Position numbers and translations under genes: made by a program. 64,000 nucleotides of DNA from Lecanosticta acicola (lineage: Eukaryota; Ascomycota; Dothideomycetes; Mycosphaerellales; Mycosphaerellaceae). The DNA is taken from assembly GCA_963674455.1 (NCBI GenBank), contig CAVMBE010000033.1, forward strand, positions 226,932-290,931, in the 5' to 3' direction. Positions 1 to 9,664 of the stretch are shown piece by piece (position 1 is the stretch's first letter; each line of letters begins with the position of its first letter). The notes below the pieces were generated by a model that saw only the letters and a list, made by a program, of their open reading frames with translations, was not told the origin of the DNA and did not search any database.

Positions 1-1910
1 GGCCGTGGGATGTTATGGGTTGTGAAAAGTTGGACGAAGGCACACGGACGTGTCATGACCTGTTCCGTAGAGATCGATCGAAGTGGTGATGAAGGTGAGG
101 CGACGGCGGCGGCTTCTACTGACTGCTTGATGAAGAAGGTTACGACGGCAGTCGAATGCTGTGGACAAGATCCGATGCATGATATTCTTGATGATGCGCG
201 TCATGGGCCGTACACGTGTCGTCGGTGAGTTTTGGACAATGCGGGTGATGGAGGATGGGATCTCTCATATCAACGGGACCTGGGCCTGGTTCTTCTCAGA
301 GACAGCGCAGAGGTTCTTGGGGAAAGGCGACGGGTGTATTCTCCGGCCGGGGCAGGTACGTCATGTTGCTTGTGTTCGCCTTGAAATGATGCCGTGTTCG
401 CGATTAGTTGGCGGTGCGCAAATGAAGGCGGTCGCGATGACGGCATATCCATTCCCGGATGTGCTGAGGTGATATGATGACTATTCTGGTCAGCAGAGAG
501 CTCGAAGAACCGCCCTCGATATGGCGGAGATGGAGTGCAGCTGTCGCCATCGGAGGTGTGTGCTCAGCGTGCAGGTCCGAGCAGCAACGTTCGTCGTTAT
601 GAAGTGTCAAATCGGAAGGGCGGTATAGGCGGATAAATTTCCAAGTCGTCGTTGCTGAAACCGGGCAGATTGGCAGAAGGAGGTAGGGTGATGCTTGGAG
701 ACGCGATGGAGGGCGTTCGGCACTCCACACTATGCGAACCCTGTCTCTGCGCGTGCGCGTGTCACCTCAATGAGCATTGGAGATGTTGAGGTGTCGCGCG
801 CTCTGATATGTGATGCATTGTGAGAGCATTGGGTTAGTAGTGGTGGTGGTGGTAGAGAAATGGAGGAAAGAGGGCAAGCGGCAAGCTGGTGCCATGGCAA
901 CGGTCGATATCGCGCGATACCGTGAATAAAGTATTGCGGCTTTCAACGTTTGCCTCTCTGGGCGATATGCCGATGGCGGGGTGAGCGAGAGGCGCGTGTA
1001 CGTGCATCTCTGCCACTGCCACTGCCAGCCTTCTCGGACACGCACTGCAGGCAGCACTCCGTCCACGGCATGGCATCGAATGTGGTCGGCAGGATCGACG
1101 CCCAGCCACCGTGAGAGAGCGGCGATGCAGAGGTCGGTATCTAAATTGGTTCGCTCGCCACGGCAGTGGTCGTCTGGGGGACTCTGCGGGGCTTGCAAAT
1201 GGCCATGCGGGTCCTGCGGGACGTGAAACAGCTCCGCTCTGATAAACACAGCTGCGGGCAAGGACCGGGTCAAAAGTTGGAAGGCCCCAACCTGCCGCCT
1301 GTCGCCCAGAGTTATTATCAAGCAGGTCGCGGCCGCTTCTTGGGTCGACACTCTCCACTCGTTTCATAATCTAATCTTCTCCCATACCTAATCCTCTCCA
1401 TCTTCTCTCCAGCAGGAGACGTGGTGCTGTGCCGTGCGCCGTGAGTGCTTGGAAGTGGCTTGCCGTGCTTGCGGGTCGTCCGGTTGTCGCTAGGCCGAAT
1501 ATCAAGCTTTCCACCTTTGTCGCCTGGACGTCTGGAAAAGGCAAGAACGACTGCACGTGTGAAACTGCAATCCCCCGACTTCAGTCTGAACTTCAGTCTG
1601 GACCATCATCGGCTTCAGCATCAGCATCGGCATCACCATCAGCATCACCATCAGCATCAGCATCACCATCACTCTGGACGACTGGCTATCCGGACCTTGG
1701 TGAAAAGACCACTTGCACAGGCCCTTCTGCCCATATTCCAGCCGCACCCACTGGGCCATGAGCGGCTCTCGAAACTAATTCACGACCGACTTGCACATTC
1801 GCTTTTCCTCTAAGAGACAACCCATTTTCGCGAGACCAGTCCTTGCCCGGCTGTCGCCCTGCAGTTACAACGCCGTCACCTGAATCTTGCCTCTGTGACC
1901 GGCTGCCGCT
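1..1910. other. Intergenic region, left edge
   Basis: No gene could be supported here. Open frames on both strands are short, overlapping and without recognisable motifs. The stretch contains a CAT/CAG-type trinucleotide tract near 1614-1672 and a short direct duplication (CTTCAGTCTG twice, about 1580-1600). It probably includes the promoter and leader of the large gene starting at 1911. Confidence 0.5.
1614..1672. repeat. TCAGCA/TCACCA trinucleotide-type tract
   Basis: This is an imperfect tandem array of TCAGCATCACCA-like units about 240 bases upstream of the large orphan gene. It produces poly-(Ser/Ala) or poly-(His/Gln) in artificial reading frames, so those frames should not be called as genes. 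Confidence 0.8.
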
Positions 1911-4900
1911 ATGGTTTTCCGGAGCAACAAGCCTGCCCGGCCAGCGAAGGCACGAACTAATCTTAATGTCAACACCGAAACTGACGGACACGACAAAGCT
2001 AACCTCAAGACCTCACCGCGAGGATCTATCCAAGTCCTTTCCCACCAGCAGCTCGTCACGAGACAACACCGCAAGTGGACCGACTACTCTTCACATACCT
2101 CTGCAAATGTCGATTTTTGCACACGCCAGAAGAGCACACACACCAGAGCAGCTTCCGCCTCGGCGCTCAGTCAGAATGCCGCCGCCATGAAATCCTCTCT
2201 CTCGGTCAACAAGATGGTCAGCAACCTTGAGAGCAGGATCGACATGGGCCAAGCTATCAGCTTGCTGCAGGAGTTAAAGAAGACCGCTTCGCCCGAGGAG
2301 TTGGTCGCTCTGCACAGAGCTCTACTGCCCGTCAAGGAGGATACACCACCGCTCAGTCCCACCTGTCCTCAGCTGCCTCCCATCGGCGAACATGCCTACA
2401 CATCTGCACCCAGCACCAGAGCAAAGTCTACCATGCTCCCTGGTCTAGCGACTCGTAGCAGCATGTTCGATGACGCGCTGAGAAAGCCGTCTGATCCATC
2501 TGCTCCGGAGGTGCAGCCCAAGGAAACGTGGAGACTCGATTGGCCTGATCGAATCTCGGACGGCAAATCTTCTCCTACTCGAGCTGGCACCCCGAATGAT
2601 CATGACTGGCACGCAGGCGCTTTCCAGGCGGGCACCTTACGCATCACTAATGACGCAGCCTCGCCTGAGCCAAGCATGATCACCAAATCAGCAGAGCCCC
2701 AATGTCCGGAAGTTGTAAAGGAAGAAGATTTAATGGACGGGGCTTCGAAGAGCGTCAGCACTCTAGCAAGCACCGTGATCGATGACGATCGGCCGGATAG
2801 ATCTTCTGATACGCAGATCTCAGATCCTACAGCGAATAGGGAAAATGGGCAGCCAGAGACGCCGTGTCCGCAAAGAGAGCGCCCGGAATCCGACGGTGGA
2901 ATTCTATCTTCAGATTCAGCAATGAGAGAGCAGCTTTTGCTCGACAGGCCACTCCAGCGACACAGCTTTCATACGCCTCAAACCGCGACAACGCTGGAAA
3001 GAGCCCCTCGTTTTCAGCAGAGATGGGATCACCGTGCAAGCCACCTCAGTCAGGAATACATAATAGATTGCGAACTGACTGCCAGCCCGCCGGAAGAGAG
3101 AAACGGGCTGTTCGACTTCGCGTCACGCCTGAGCACTGTGATGGACGACGAGAACGAAGACGATGAGAACGCCGCGGAGAAAGAAAACCGCGGCATCGCT
3201 CACGCAAGGACTCTCTCCAAGCTGACCGGTGAGCGTGACGGCGCGGAAGTTGGAGATGGTCAAGAACATGGTGCGGCGCGCACCAGTGGCGACCAACTCC
3301 CTCCTCCGGCAATGCAGATCGCCACTCGAGCTCACGTAGTCCGCAAGATGGACAGCGGATACTGCTCCGATGATCTTGGCCATGTGCTGCAACATCAAGA
3401 TTCCGCCGAAACAGCTTGCAACAGACGCCCAACTATCGCGCCAGACGAAGCGCCGACGTTCAGTGCTCAGGATCAAAGCCGAACCCGCAGAAGAGAAGTC
3501 GGCGGTCAGTCCACATACGATGGATTGATCAACACATCTCCGACTTCCGACTCAGGTCCGGGTTCCTCGCCAGCTAACGGTACCAAAAAGACCACCCCTC
3601 TCTCGCTGTTCAAGTCCAAACCAAGGCGACAGAGTTTCAAAGTGCTGAACGTCGATCCTGGTACCGACCGGGCCGCAAATGCTCCCGCGCGAATGCAGTA
3701 TTTCGAAAGCTCAACAGATACTGACACCGCTCGCGTCGAAGTACGAAAGAAGAAGCTGCGTAAACCAATGCCCGAGTCCGTACGATATAAGCGTAAAAAG
3801 ACTGTCGGCAACCTGCGAGACTTGGCCGAATCGCAAGAAGCAGACACTGGGCTTCAGTCATCCGACACTACACCAGAGAATCTTTCGCCCTCTTGCATGC
3901 CCGAGGAGCAGAGCAGGCCGTCTACAGCAACTATCCGGTCGCAAGCGGGCTCGATTCCGCAGACTGGCGATGACGATGTGTCCAAATCGAGTTCATCTGC
4001 AGCGCCGAGCAATGGTTGGCTGAGAAAGCGAGGCAAGAGCTTTGGTAGGAAGCGCAGTAAGACTTTGGACGAGTCCTGTTCGGAAGCTTCGCCACCGATG
4101 CAAGACCAATCTGCGCCAGTGCGCAAACGCAGCAAGAGTTTGAAGGACGTCACCTCCAACGAGGAAGCATCAAAGACCGCGAACGTGAGCGACGCCCAGG
4201 CACCAAGTGATGAGGGAGCCCCAACGATGCAACACCATAGCCAAGGATCACCACGCACGCCTGAACATAGCAGCTTCGCCTCGGTTGCGCGTGCGTTGAA
4301 CTCGCATCCTCCCAGCCCGCAAAAGCCCTCCCACAGCCTGACGGAGCCCATCCGTAGCTCAACGGAGCCACAATCGAGACCCAAGGACCTCCTTAAGCGG
4401 TACTACTCTGTCCACCGCTTGCATGACGAGGAGCCGCATACAGACCGCTCGGACGGTAGACCTGAAAATTCCTCACCAGAGCCAGGAGCAAAACCACCCC
4501 CTCCGCCGGCGCACGCGAAGCAGAAACGATCACAGCCGACGACGTCACTTACATCGGTCGCTGTTGGCTCTTCATGCTCAGTTGAGGAACGCTTTCCGGG
4601 CTGGCAGGGCAAGCCCGCTTTACAAACGACCGTATCAGATTTGCCTTGGTTGTCGCGCAGTACGCAGAATTCACAACCTAGTAGGTCTCGAACATTTGCA
4701 GAAGGTGTACCGCCACTTCCCGAGCTGCCCCCGGACATCGCGACGAAGGTATCTAGAGCAGACGAAGTTGTTGCAAAGAAGCTCAGGACCAGCCCGAGAT
4801 CGTCTCCTTTGACATCAGCACGCAGCAGCATTGACTCTGGCGACACCCGCAAGGCTACGGTCATCAGAAACGCGGCACGTAGAGAGCAGGAGGCTCGCGT

Positions 4901-5903
4901 GGCCAAGGAGAATCGGATGGCTACCCTTGAGCGCCTCAGTAGTCCCCGCACTGACGGCCTCGAAGCCCCTCTGTCGCAGCCAGGCCATGTCCAGCGGTGG
5001 AGCATAGATGGCACTATTCAAATGCCTCATCCTGAAGACCAGGCGGTACCGGCGTCTCCCACCCACGACTCTCAGCATCCTGGTTGGCCATCTTGGGACA
5101 AGCAATCCAACCTCTGGCGCCAGCGTAGACAGGCTCTAGTCGAGCCATGTAGTGAAAGCACACGAAAGACATCCTCCGCCTCAGGGGAGGAGGACTCTCC
5201 GGCATCTCCAGCGATTGTAGTCTCGAGATACATAACACCCCTAGGTGCCGAGAATGTCTACCTTGCTAATAAGGTCGGCCAGACCAACAGCCAGGCCAAC
5301 TCGGCCGAGAAACTTGCGCAGTCTTACGGCGAGCTCATTATCTCCGAGAAGGAGAACTGTCCCATCCAGGCAGATTCCCGTCGCGCAGACAGCGTCGTGT
5401 CTGCTGCTACCTTCGTCACAGTGTCGTCCGCTGACGAACGGCCGGCCCAGTACGACGTCCCGCGGACTGGCAGTGCTGTTTCGACTTATACCACAACGAC
5501 CACGACTACGGTGTCTACGTCTCGGCCTTCCGATAAGGGTTCCGCACCACCACCATATGGAAGGAGCAAGTCATTCTATGCAGCTTATCGACCTGCGGAT
5601 TCGGCCCGTGCTGAGCGGTCTCGTGCTCTGAGTCTAGCACGCCGGTCTTATCATGCGTCCAAGGAGTCTTTGAATCCGCCCGAGCGTCCCGAGCTCAAGC
5701 AGCGCACTTCAGAAGACCTGTTCGATCGCTACAGCGGTGGATTGAACTTTGGATGGGATCGCGACACCGGGTTCGGTGGCAGCGCCGGCATGCGTTCCTT
5801 TACGAGCTTGGACATGGAGAGTGTGAAGCGCAAGAGTGTCAAGATGAGTGAGGAGTTCGGATTGGATTTGAGCGACGTTCCTGTTTTCCTTCGGAAGGTG
5901 TAG
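1911..5903 (+). CDS. Large disordered fungal protein, unknown function
   Basis: This is a 1330-codon uninterrupted frame with an ATG in good context, ending in TAG. I do not recognise a catalytic or binding domain. A short predicted helical segment near residues 90-150 (around SNLESRIDMGQAISLLQEL) is followed by a very long Ser/Pro/Thr/Arg/Lys-rich, low-complexity region, which suggests an intrinsically disordered scaffold or regulator. The last roughly 70 residues, rich in Arg/Ser and ending in a DLSDVPVFLRKV-type tail, look like a separate conserved motif. Three KEN tripeptides occur at residues 424, 999 and 1147, and basic clusters such as KRKKTVG could be nuclear-localisation signals. Codon use is even along the frame. 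Met93 (ATG at 2187) is an alternative start if the first part is not translated. No homology search could be run, so function is left open. Confidence 0.85.
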   Translation: MVFRSNKPARPAKARTNLNVNTETDGHDKANLKTSPRGSIQVLSHQQLVTRQHRKWTDYSSHTSANVDFCTRQKSTHTRAASASALSQNAAAMKSSLSVNKMVSNLESRIDMGQAISLLQELKKTASPEELVALHRALLPVKEDTPPLSPTCPQLPPIGEHAYTSAPSTRAKSTMLPGLATRSSMFDDALRKPSDPSAPEVQPKETWRLDWPDRISDGKSSPTRAGTPNDHDWHAGAFQAGTLRITNDAASPEPSMITKSAEPQCPEVVKEEDLMDGASKSVSTLASTVIDDDRPDRSSDTQISDPTANRENGQPETPCPQRERPESDGGILSSDSAMREQLLLDRPLQRHSFHTPQTATTLERAPRFQQRWDHRASHLSQEYIIDCELTASPPEERNGLFDFASRLSTVMDDENEDDENAAEKENRGIAHARTLSKLTGERDGAEVGDGQEHGAARTSGDQLPPPAMQIATRAHVVRKMDSGYCSDDLGHVLQHQDSAETACNRRPTIAPDEAPTFSAQDQSRTRRREVGGQSTYDGLINTSPTSDSGPGSSPANGTKKTTPLSLFKSKPRRQSFKVLNVDPGTDRAANAPARMQYFESSTDTDTARVEVRKKKLRKPMPESVRYKRKKTVGNLRDLAESQEADTGLQSSDTTPENLSPSCMPEEQSRPSTATIRSQAGSIPQTGDDDVSKSSSSAAPSNGWLRKRGKSFGRKRSKTLDESCSEASPPMQDQSAPVRKRSKSLKDVTSNEEASKTANVSDAQAPSDEGAPTMQHHSQGSPRTPEHSSFASVARALNSHPPSPQKPSHSLTEPIRSSTEPQSRPKDLLKRYYSVHRLHDEEPHTDRSDGRPENSSPEPGAKPPPPPAHAKQKRSQPTTSLTSVAVGSSCSVEERFPGWQGKPALQTTVSDLPWLSRSTQNSQPSRSRTFAEGVPPLPELPPDIATKVSRADEVVAKKLRTSPRSSPLTSARSSIDSGDTRKATVIRNAARREQEARVAKENRMATLERLSSPRTDGLEAPLSQPGHVQRWSIDGTIQMPHPEDQAVPASPTHDSQHPGWPSWDKQSNLWRQRRQALVEPCSESTRKTSSASGEEDSPASPAIVVSRYITPLGAENVYLANKVGQTNSQANSAEKLAQSYGELIISEKENCPIQADSRRADSVVSAATFVTVSSADERPAQYDVPRTGSAVSTYTTTTTTTVSTSRPSDKGSAPPPYGRSKSFYAAYRPADSARAERSRALSLARRSYHASKESLNPPERPELKQRTSEDLFDRYSGGLNFGWDRDTGFGGSAGMRSFTSLDMESVKRKSVKMSEEFGLDLSDVPVFLRKV

Positions 5904-7565
5904 GTTGGCGATGGGGAGGGCAACACACTTGCGGACGAAAAGATGGAACGCAATATCAATGTGTCACATGCGCTACAGAATAGGACACGGAGGTAAATTG
6001 ATAGACAGGCACGTAGATGGATGAATGGAATATAATATATAATGAAACAAGAATTTCCCTTGTAGTCGGTGAACTGACAAGATGAGGTTGATGCCTGAGG
6101 TATGTCACGTGTCCGCGGGAGGAGCCGCAATTGGTGGCCCAAGCTCCAAGCTCGCCTTCAAGTTCACTTCTCGCGTTGTTGCTCTTCCTCTTCCTTTCTT
6201 CAACCCACACTCGACTTCCTCCAACAAGTCATCACGACACACGACACGACTCTTCATCACACATTACGGTACGCCAACACATCCGTCATCGCGGCGTCAT
6301 CATACATTCGAATTGCGACCACACGTCACGTTCTCGAACGGCGTCACGACTTCAAACGGCAGACCACGATTTCATCCAACGCGACACCACAAGCGTCTGG
6401 GCACTTTCGGACCTTTTTTTTTGTATTTTTTTTTTTTTTTGCAACGGCGGGCTTGGCTACTGCACTCGACCATGTCGAGTTGCTAAGATTGAAGTACGCT
6501 TTCGCGCGTTGTTTCTTGGCAACGCCGAGATTCGACGTCAATAGCGCGTCTGAGAAGAACACGTGGCATTATATGCCGACTATGGTGATGCAGTCCCCCC
6601 TCGATTCCGGCCAGCGCTGCACAGACTTTTGAGATTTTAAGTGGCCATGCTGCGAGAAACAGAACATACTGCGCGATCTGCTCGATCAGATCGACTTTCG
6701 TGGGTGTCGTGAACGATCATGATGGGGCAATGACCGATAATGCGTCAAAAGATGCTGATGAACTGATAAAGGCTGCTCGACTTTGACTGGCTTGAATAGA
6801 CGGCTTCCGAGGCAAGACATCGGATCTTGATGCCTCACTATGCGATGATGGGAGCTTCCTCTTGGCCAGAGAAAGTATCCCACTCCAAGCGGAATTGGCA
6901 AATAAAAAGTGGGCTACACAGCGTGACATTCAAAGTTCTGTGAGGATGCTTGAGGACCCATTCGAAGAACCCAAGCCCGGTTGTCAATGATTTGGGGGCT
7001 TCTCAGCCAGAACATTCAAACCAGTGCCCCTTTCTGCGAGGATGGAGAGTCGTATCTACTCACAGTGGATCGGGTGTCACTACTCCCATTCCAGCGTCTA
7101 TCGCGGAAAACTTTTTCGTTGCAGCGCGAACGCGCAAAGAATCAGACCCGTCCCGTCCAGCCCGTTGTATGCTCATCTTCGGAGAGGCATACTGATACTG
7201 GCTGGTCGCCGCCGTGTTTCTTCACCCTTTCACTGTCGATACAGACGCACCGGCGCCATGACGACTTGGGAGGATTTAAGAAACCGATGCGAGATCCTTT
7301 ATCGTTGCCCTCTGAGGACTCAGGCGAGCAAGCCCCATTGAAAAGCCTTGCCGGGACATACCAGGAATCACGTGCATACACTACGGATGTATCATGCATT
7401 CATCCACTTCAAGTCCCCTCACGTGTTGGAACGCGTTGAGCACAAATTTTTTCATTTTTTGGTTCGTTGGGTTCTACCGAGGGTTTTTTTTTTCATTTTC
7501 TATTGCATGCTTGCATGCATTTACGTTACGGGGAGGCTTTATGTCCCTTGATGCTGCTGTTCTTC

Positions 7566-7684
7566 TTTTTGGAGCGTTTCACGCTCGACCCTGAGAAAGG
7601 GTCTTCTTTACAGTTTGCTTGCTGCCATCTTTTTGGAGCTTCTGTTTTTTCTGAAGCTCGGTCCTGAGAAAGGATCCTCTGCAG
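7566..7684. repeat. Imperfect direct duplication, two units
   Basis: TTTTTGGAGC occurs at 7566-7575 and again at 7630-7639. Each copy is followed by a related segment (GCTCGACCCTGAGAAAGG at 7583 and GCTCGGTCCTGAGAAAGG at 7656) that ends in CAG. The two units differ mainly by transitions and a small insertion. No coding frame spans them convincingly. Confidence 0.7.
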
Positions 7685-7745
7685 CACCTTTTTTTCACCG
7701 GCTTCTTCGATCTTGATCGGAGGTGTCGGAGAAGAAAGGACGTGG

Positions 7746-7761
7746 CATGCATGCATGCATG
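7746..7761. repeat. CATGCATG palindromic repeat
   Basis: This is a perfect 16-base self-complementary run of CATG units. A related GCATGCTTGCATGC sits about 240 bases to the left. It could be a chance simple repeat or an RY-type regulatory element. Confidence 0.6.
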
Positions 7762-8223
7762 GGACTGCTTCATGGTCAGTTGATTCGAGGCTATGTATGT
7801 GAGCGTGGTGAGAGTGGTCTGAGCTTGCGGTGTGTGAGGCGGATGGACGTGACATGGGTTTGTGTCATTCCTATCAACTTGATTGTCTGTGCCAGGAGAG
7901 ACGGTCTGATCTTGGCCCGAAGCGGTGATGGCTGCCGCGTCCGTGATGTCTCGTGCAAGCTGGTCTTTTCCTTTCGTTTCGGTTGCCACGGTCTCTTCTG
8001 CCTGAAGGTATATATACCTGATCTTGGTATTTTGGCGCTCGTGGCGTCTTCCATTGCTGGATTGCTCACTTTCTCTCTCCCTCTCGAGCTGTGCATGTTC
8101 GTCCCCGTGGACGTGCGTCCAGTTGCCTGATGAGTCTATGCTGCTCAGGCGGGGAAGCGGGCGTATGCCTTCTGCGTCGATGACGCATTGTTGCTGGCTA
8201 GGTAGGAAAGTCGTGGTCTGCTC

Positions 8224-9222
8224 CTAGGGCCCCTGCATTCCCATGGGCAATGCTAGACCGTCCATATCCGGCGTGTATTCCGCATCAGCGTCGGCGACAT
8301 CACCCGGGGCGCCGTTGGCCGTGTCTTCTACCCATCCATGCTTGATGCGCAGGCTCCAGAAAGTGGAAACGAGTCGATTGACGGCTGCTGGGGGGAGTTG
8401 ATTCCGCTTGAGGATGTGCACGAAGCTGTGCGGAGACCAGTTGCGCTCGAGCGAGTCGCCTGCCGGGGAGATGGCGAGGCTGATGATGCAGAGTTCCGCG
8501 AGGTCGGGCTGCTCTTCGAGCCAGAAGTTCTGCCACCACTGGATGGGAGAGAGCTGGTTGGCGGCCATCCAGATCATCTCGTTGTGGAAGGGGCCTTGCC
8601 TGACGCGGAGGAGCGAGAGGAGGCCGAGGAGAGTGGATGTCTTGGCGGCGTTGTTGTCGCAGTACTTGAGCAAGAAGGCTTGCAACGATCGCGATTGCGT
8701 CTCCTCGTTGCTATCCAAGATGGCCGGGCGTGGATGGCGTTCTTGCGGATCCGCGAGGAAGGCGATGAACATTAAAGGGGCGTCGACCAGGGAGTGCGTC
8801 AGTTGGTGCCTGGTGGGCGCCTTGAACGCGGGACGTAATGTGCGGACGAAAGCTCTGAAGGCCGGGTGCTCGATGACGTTTGGATTCAAGTCGGCGGCGT
8901 GGATCCATTGGGCACAGGCTGCGGTCGCTATGTCTTGTTCATTTGCGGACATGGACCCTATTCCGCGCGTGCGAGCGCGTTGCTGTTGCTGGAGCTCGGC
9001 GGCGGAGGGCAGAGTCGGGTCGAGACGGTGAGGTTGGTAAGTCCGCCATAGCGCCTCGGGAAGCTCGTTGCAGCGCTGGAGATGCTCGATGACTCTGGCC
9101 TTTTCATTCGATGTCCACTCGGTCAGGCAGTGCTTGCATGTGACGCGAGGATGGCGCTTGCCCGAGTCTTCGTCGAGATTGCGGGTGACTTCCAGCCAGC
9201 ATTCGTCGCGGCCGCGGGGCAT
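8224..9222 (-). CDS. Miniature hAT-transposase-derived BED-finger protein
   Basis: The frame codes for 332 residues, well short of the 600-800 usual for fungal hAT transposases. The N-terminus has a BED-like zinc finger (Cys29, Cys32, His47, Cys51). Residues of about 110-140 resemble the pre-core hAT segment in which a 'PAFRAFVRTLRPAFKAPTR' type block precedes the catalytic domain. The catalytic middle is missing, and the protein goes directly to the C-terminal hAT dimerisation region: a WW..FW block at 229-234, then SLERNWS (258-263) and a FVHILKRNQL block typical of this family. The frame is open and free of stops. It therefore looks like either a domesticated DNA-binding and dimerising protein or an internally deleted non-autonomous relic that is still open. 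No terminal inverted repeats or target duplications were seen. The ATG abuts a GGTGGTGCA tandem array. Confidence 0.72.
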   Translation of the reverse strand: MPRGRDECWLEVTRNLDEDSGKRHPRVTCKHCLTEWTSNEKARVIEHLQRCNELPEALWRTYQPHRLDPTLPSAAELQQQQRARTRGIGSMSANEQDIATAACAQWIHAADLNPNVIEHPAFRAFVRTLRPAFKAPTRHQLTHSLVDAPLMFIAFLADPQERHPRPAILDSNEETQSRSLQAFLLKYCDNNAAKTSTLLGLLSLLRVRQGPFHNEMIWMAANQLSPIQWWQNFWLEEQPDLAELCIISLAISPAGDSLERNWSPHSFVHILKRNQLPPAAVNRLVSTFWSLRIKHGWVEDTANGAPGDVADADAEYTPDMDGLALPMGMQGP

Positions 9223-9276
9223 GGCGGTGCAGGTGGTGCAGGTGGTGCAGGTGGTGCAGGTGGTGCAGGTGGTGCA
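9223..9276. repeat. Nine-base GGTGGTGCA tandem array
   Basis: One degenerate and five perfect GGTGGTGCA units lie directly upstream of the start codon of the minus-strand hAT-like gene, so they would be in its leader as TGCACCACC units. The array gives a Pro-rich ladder in a wrong reading frame. Confidence 0.85.
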
Positions 9277-9664
9277 GGTGGGCGGGCAGGGAGCGGCAGG
9301 ACGATCACGAGATGGCGCTTTTTAGCTCCGGGCGTTGTCATTCACTTGCATCCAAGGGACGTGTGGATATTGATGAGCCCGCTGTGTAGATGGTGGACGA
9401 GTCTGCCACAGAAAGCGTGTGCCTGCGGTGGTCTGTGGTCACTCGGCCCGCGCGGACGAGGCCGAGCAGTCCGTTCAGCGCGCCGGGTTTCCGGTCGTAT
9501 AATGGCTTCTATTTCATTACATTTCATTTCATTTCAATTTCCACATTGCATTCCCCAGGAGAAAGCTACGCAGGCTTGTTAAAGAGAAAAGAACAAGACG
9601 CTGGCCGCTATGCCATCATGACCAAAACCTCGAGGCTCAAACACCTCACCCATACTTCTCTCCC

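Larger units (their letters stand above)
5904..8223. other. 2.3 kb intergenic region
   Basis: No gene is supported. The stretch contains two long T tracts (about 6413-6441), an imperfect direct duplication at 7566-7684, two GCATGC-rich palindromic clusters (about 7504-7517 and 7746-7761) and a TATA-containing palindrome at 8006-8019. Open frames are short and mostly driven by T-rich or GC-skewed sequence. Confidence 0.5.

Noticed and set aside
1445..1813. Frames with His/Gln or Ser/Ala/Pro runs
   Set aside because: They are produced by a CAT/CAG-type simple repeat in three frames and show no protein-like flanks.
6082..6632. Three overlapping plus-strand frames of 134-176 codons
   Set aside because: They contain a poly-Phe run from a T tract and no recognisable domain; all three frames are open together, which argues for non-coding sequence.
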